Source of the DNA: Roseomonas indoligenes | Lineage (GTDB): Bacteria; Pseudomonadota; Alphaproteobacteria; Acetobacterales; Acetobacteraceae | Length of the DNA: 64,000 bases | Reading direction: 5' to 3' | NCBI RefSeq assembly: GCF_017813365.1 | Contig: NZ_JAGIZA010000002.1 | Span: 290,394-354,393 of the forward strand | Part shown: positions 61,874-64,000 of the stretch, piece by piece | Numbering within the stretch: position 1 is the first letter of the stretch | How the letters are laid out: every line of letters begins with the position of its first letter | The notes under the pieces: model-generated | Told to the model about the DNA's origin: nothing | The model's input: only the letters and a program-made list of their open reading frames with translations | Database searches by the model: none | Translations under genes and position numbers: made by a program

Positions 61874-62008
61874 GGTGCCGCCCCCCTGATCCCGGCCGGA
61901 TCATCGGCCCTCTGCGCCGCGCGGCAAGGGCGGCACCCTTCCAGCCCCTGTTTCCCGATCGGCCCCATTCACCCCTAAGCTTCCCGCATCCACCGGGAGT
62001 CCCCCACG

Positions 62009-63031
62009 ATGATCCCCACGCGCCGCCGCGCCCTTCTCTCCGCGGCATCCGGCCTCACCCTGGGCCTTGCCAGCGCCGCCCGTGCCCAGACCGCGCCGCC
62101 CACCCCCGCCGAGGCGCCGTCGAGCGGAGCCTGGCCCAACCGCCCCGTCCGCATCATCGTCCCCGCGCCCGGTGGCGGCGGCACGGCGGACACGCTGGCC
62201 CGCGTCTTCTCGCAGGAGATGGAGAAGCGCGTCGGCCAGCGCGTGCTGGTCGACAACCGCGGCGGCGCCAACGGCAATATCGGCGCGCTGGCCGGCGCAC
62301 GCGCCACGCCGGACGGCTACACGATCCTCTGGTCCTGGGCCGGCACGCTCGCCACCGGCCCCGCCCTCTACAAGGACCTGCCCTTCGACCCGGAGAAGGA
62401 CTTCGAGCCTGTCGCCCTTATCGGCAACGTTCCGAACGTGCTGGTGGTGAACAAGGACCTGCCGATCCACAGCCTGCAGGAGTTCGGCGACTACGCCCGC
62501 GCCCACCCGAACGGCATCAACTTCGGCTCCACGGGCAACGGCTCCTCGATGCACCTGGCGGGGGAGCTCTATAAGTCACTCACCGGCGCGCAGATGGTGC
62601 ACGTGCCCTATGCCGCGCCAGCGGCGGGGGTGACGGACCTTCTGGCCGGGCGCATCCAGGCCATGTTCAACCTCATCACCGGCGTCGCGCCGCAAGTGCG
62701 CGCGGGCGCGGTGACGCCGATCGCCATCCTGGACGACCGCCGCTCCCCCCAGCTGCCGGACGTGCCCACCACGGCGGAACTGGGCATGCCCGGCCTCGTC
62801 TTCGGCACCTGGTTCGGCCTGTTCCTGCCGAAGGGCGTGGACCCCGCCCTGCTGCGCCGGATCAATGCCGTGGCCAACGAAATCCTGGCCGATCCCGCCG
62901 CCCGCACGCGCTTCGAGGAGCAAGGCATGACCCCGCTGGGCGGTGACCCCGCGCGGCTGGCGAACTTTCTGCACGAGGAGATCGGGCGCCACGCCGCGCT
63001 GGTCCGCCAGTCCGGCGCCCGCAACGAGTAG
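62009..63031 (+). CDS. Bug/TctC family tripartite tricarboxylate receptor (second)
   Basis: A 340-aa Bug receptor. Tat-type signal TRRRALLSAASGLTLGLASAARAQ; mature part PVRIIVPAPGGGGTADTLARVFSQEM, RVLVDNRGGANGNIGALAGA, INFGSTGNGSSMHLAGELYK and VHVPYAAPAAGVTDLLAGRIQAMF. About as close to the first Bug receptor as family members usually are, so not a recent duplicate. It starts divergently from the opine-dehydrogenase-like gene, sharing a 135-base promoter region. Confidence 0.92.
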   Translation: MIPTRRRALLSAASGLTLGLASAARAQTAPPTPAEAPSSGAWPNRPVRIIVPAPGGGGTADTLARVFSQEMEKRVGQRVLVDNRGGANGNIGALAGARATPDGYTILWSWAGTLATGPALYKDLPFDPEKDFEPVALIGNVPNVLVVNKDLPIHSLQEFGDYARAHPNGINFGSTGNGSSMHLAGELYKSLTGAQMVHVPYAAPAAGVTDLLAGRIQAMFNLITGVAPQVRAGAVTPIAILDDRRSPQLPDVPTTAELGMPGLVFGTWFGLFLPKGVDPALLRRINAVANEILADPAARTRFEEQGMTPLGGDPARLANFLHEEIGRHAALVRQSGARNE

Positions 63032-63102
63032 GGCAGGGCGCACCGGCAGCCCGGCTATCCGTTCGCCGTTACGGTGGTCAGACCGTCCGGGGAGCATGTT
63101 CC

Positions 63103-63351
63103 ATGGGAAAGACCCTGCACGCCGCCGGAGCGGCCTGCCTCCTCCTGGCGGCGTGCGCGCCGGATGGCGGGGCGGGGCAGGCCGCCGCGGACCCGGTCTA
63201 TGCCTGCCAGATGCGCGGCGCGATGGCGGAGGACCGGGTTTACGGCCCGCTCGGCCAGCTGGACATCGACAGCGCCAGCGTCCGCTCCCAGGTGACCCAG
63301 GCCTGCCTTGAGAGGACCCGGGCGGCCGGGGCGCCGACCCGGCCGCAATGA
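63103..63351 (+). CDS. small lipoprotein of unknown function
   Basis: An 82-aa protein with a lipobox (LLLAACA, Cys ~18) and a short mature domain with a Cys pair (VYACQMRGAMAED; VTQACLERTRA) that could form a disulfide. No known family. It lies between the Bug receptor and a convergent AhpD-like gene; nothing indicates function. Confidence 0.6.
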   Translation: MGKTLHAAGAACLLLAACAPDGGAGQAAADPVYACQMRGAMAEDRVYGPLGQLDIDSASVRSQVTQACLERTRAAGAPTRPQ

Positions 63352-63376
63352 GGCAGGCCCGGGCGGCGCCCAGGAC

Positions 63377-63943
63377 CTATTCCGGCGCGTCCGTCTCGCC
63401 GAGGGACTGCATCAGCCGGTTCGCGTTGGCGAACATGGCGATGGAGTGGATGAGGTCCAGCACCTCCAGATCGTCCATCCCCGCGGCGCGCAGCGGCGCC
63501 AGGTCTGCCGCCGACACGGCGCCCGGCGTCAGCGTCAGCTTCTCGCTGAAATCCGCGATGGCGCGGCGGCGGGGGTCGGTCTCCACCGCGTGTCCTTCGT
63601 CCAGCACGCGCTGCATCGCCTCCCGCTGCTTGGAGAGCTCCGCGAAGCGGCGCGCGTGGACGGAGGTGCAGTACACGCAGCCATTCGCCATGGAGACGAC
63701 GGCCGTGGAGAATTCCCGGTCCGCGCGCGGCAGCCCGCGCGGCGCGTACATTACCGTGTTGAACAGCGCCCCGCGCTCGCCCAGCGATCCCGGATCGTTG
63801 GCAAGGGTGAGGAAGTACGTGGAGAGCCGCTGCGCCGGCGGGCAGGCCTCCAGCGCGGCCAGCTGCGCGGGTGTCGCCGTCTCGGCCTCGACAGGCGGGA
63901 GGCGCGGCGTCCAGCCCACCTCTTCCATCGTGAAGTGCTTCAT
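63377..63943 (-). CDS. AhpD-like / carboxymuconolactone decarboxylase family alkylhydroperoxidase
   Basis: A 188-aa protein with the AhpD catalytic motif in SMANGCVYCTSVHARRF (CxxCxxxH) near residue 88-104. Cys pair and His perform thiol-based peroxide reduction in the family. The remaining helices fit the CMD fold. The ATG overlaps the stop of the gene upstream (ATGA), so it belongs to an operon entering from the right edge. Confidence 0.9.
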   Translation of the reverse strand: MKHFTMEEVGWTPRLPPVEAETATPAQLAALEACPPAQRLSTYFLTLANDPGSLGERGALFNTVMYAPRGLPRADREFSTAVVSMANGCVYCTSVHARRFAELSKQREAMQRVLDEGHAVETDPRRRAIADFSEKLTLTPGAVSAADLAPLRAAGMDDLEVLDLIHSIAMFANANRLMQSLGETDAPE

Positions 63944-64000
63944 GCCGCCTTCTCCTGAAGCATGGCGCGCAGCCCCGCGATCACCCGAACCTGGTAAGGC
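63940..64000 (-). CDS. C-terminal end of an upstream gene, partial
   Basis: The minus-strand frame entering from base 64000 encodes PYQVRVIAGLRAMLQEKAA and stops at TGA 63942-63940, overlapping the AhpD-like start. The coding look and 4-base overlap support a real gene end. Too short to identify. Confidence 0.55.
   Translation of the reverse strand, partial: PYQVRVIAGLRAMLQEKAA

Noticed and set aside
1-64000. CRISPR arrays, insertion sequences, prophage, rRNA, known riboswitches
   Set aside because: No regularly spaced repeats, transposase or integrase motifs, rRNA sequence or riboswitch core was seen in a by-eye reading of both strands.

Overview
The window looks like chromosome of a very GC-rich alphaproteobacterium, most likely a Roseomonas-like member of the Acetobacteraceae. 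This rests on the base composition, the ClpS/ClpA pair, a PHB phasin, a class II ribonucleotide reductase end, an ATP12 chaperone, many ABC and Bug/TctC solute receptors and a three-subunit membrane gluconate-type dehydrogenase. No phage, IS element, CRISPR array or rRNA was seen; one tRNA-Leu(GAG) is present. Genes are densely packed, often with 1-4 bp stop/start overlaps and GTG or TTG starts.

Layout. 1-5651: nrdJ end, RidA, SnoaL-like protein, DUF482 acyltransferase, EamA exporter, and a nuclease/DUF2075 ATPase broken by a 17-bp tandem duplication. 5654-9207: lipoprotein, orphan AapJ-like receptor, EEP hydrolase, PPK2. 9387-14082: gluconate-type dehydrogenase (small, GMC and triheme subunits) and a lipoprotein hydrolase. 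14168-20052: membrane protein, clpA, clpS, phasin, D,D-carboxypeptidase. 20110-27170: D-threonine-aldolase-like enzyme, phosphohexomutase, galU, a membrane J-domain/VWA pair, exported protein. 27213-40105: maeB, zinc-knuckle protein, tRNA-Leu, lipB, YbaL-type antiporter, coaA, DEAD-box helicase, mtgA, oxidoreductases, hydrolases, acylphosphatase, ATP12, YnfA.

40322-48282 is one compact unit: an IclR regulator, two proteins of unknown family (575 and 252 aa), an M19 dipeptidase-like protein lacking key metal ligands, and a complete polyamine-type ABC importer. It is the best candidate here for an undescribed uptake/catabolic system. 49086-59307 holds fdhD, a histidine-utilisation cluster (hutI, hutH, hutU, hutC plus a 2-oxoglutarate/Fe(II) oxygenase) and, divergent from it, a polar amino acid ABC importer; the shared intergenic region has a HutC-like operator. 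The import and first three breakdown steps are present, but no hutF or hutG. 59377-64000 carries two Bug-type receptors flanking an opine-dehydrogenase-family protein, small unknowns, and AhpD/CMD-family genes.

The sequence-level oddities most worth checking are the 17-bp frame-breaking duplication, three tandem copies of a 26-bp translation-start segment between two permease genes, the altered M19 active site, and several stem-loops at translation starts.
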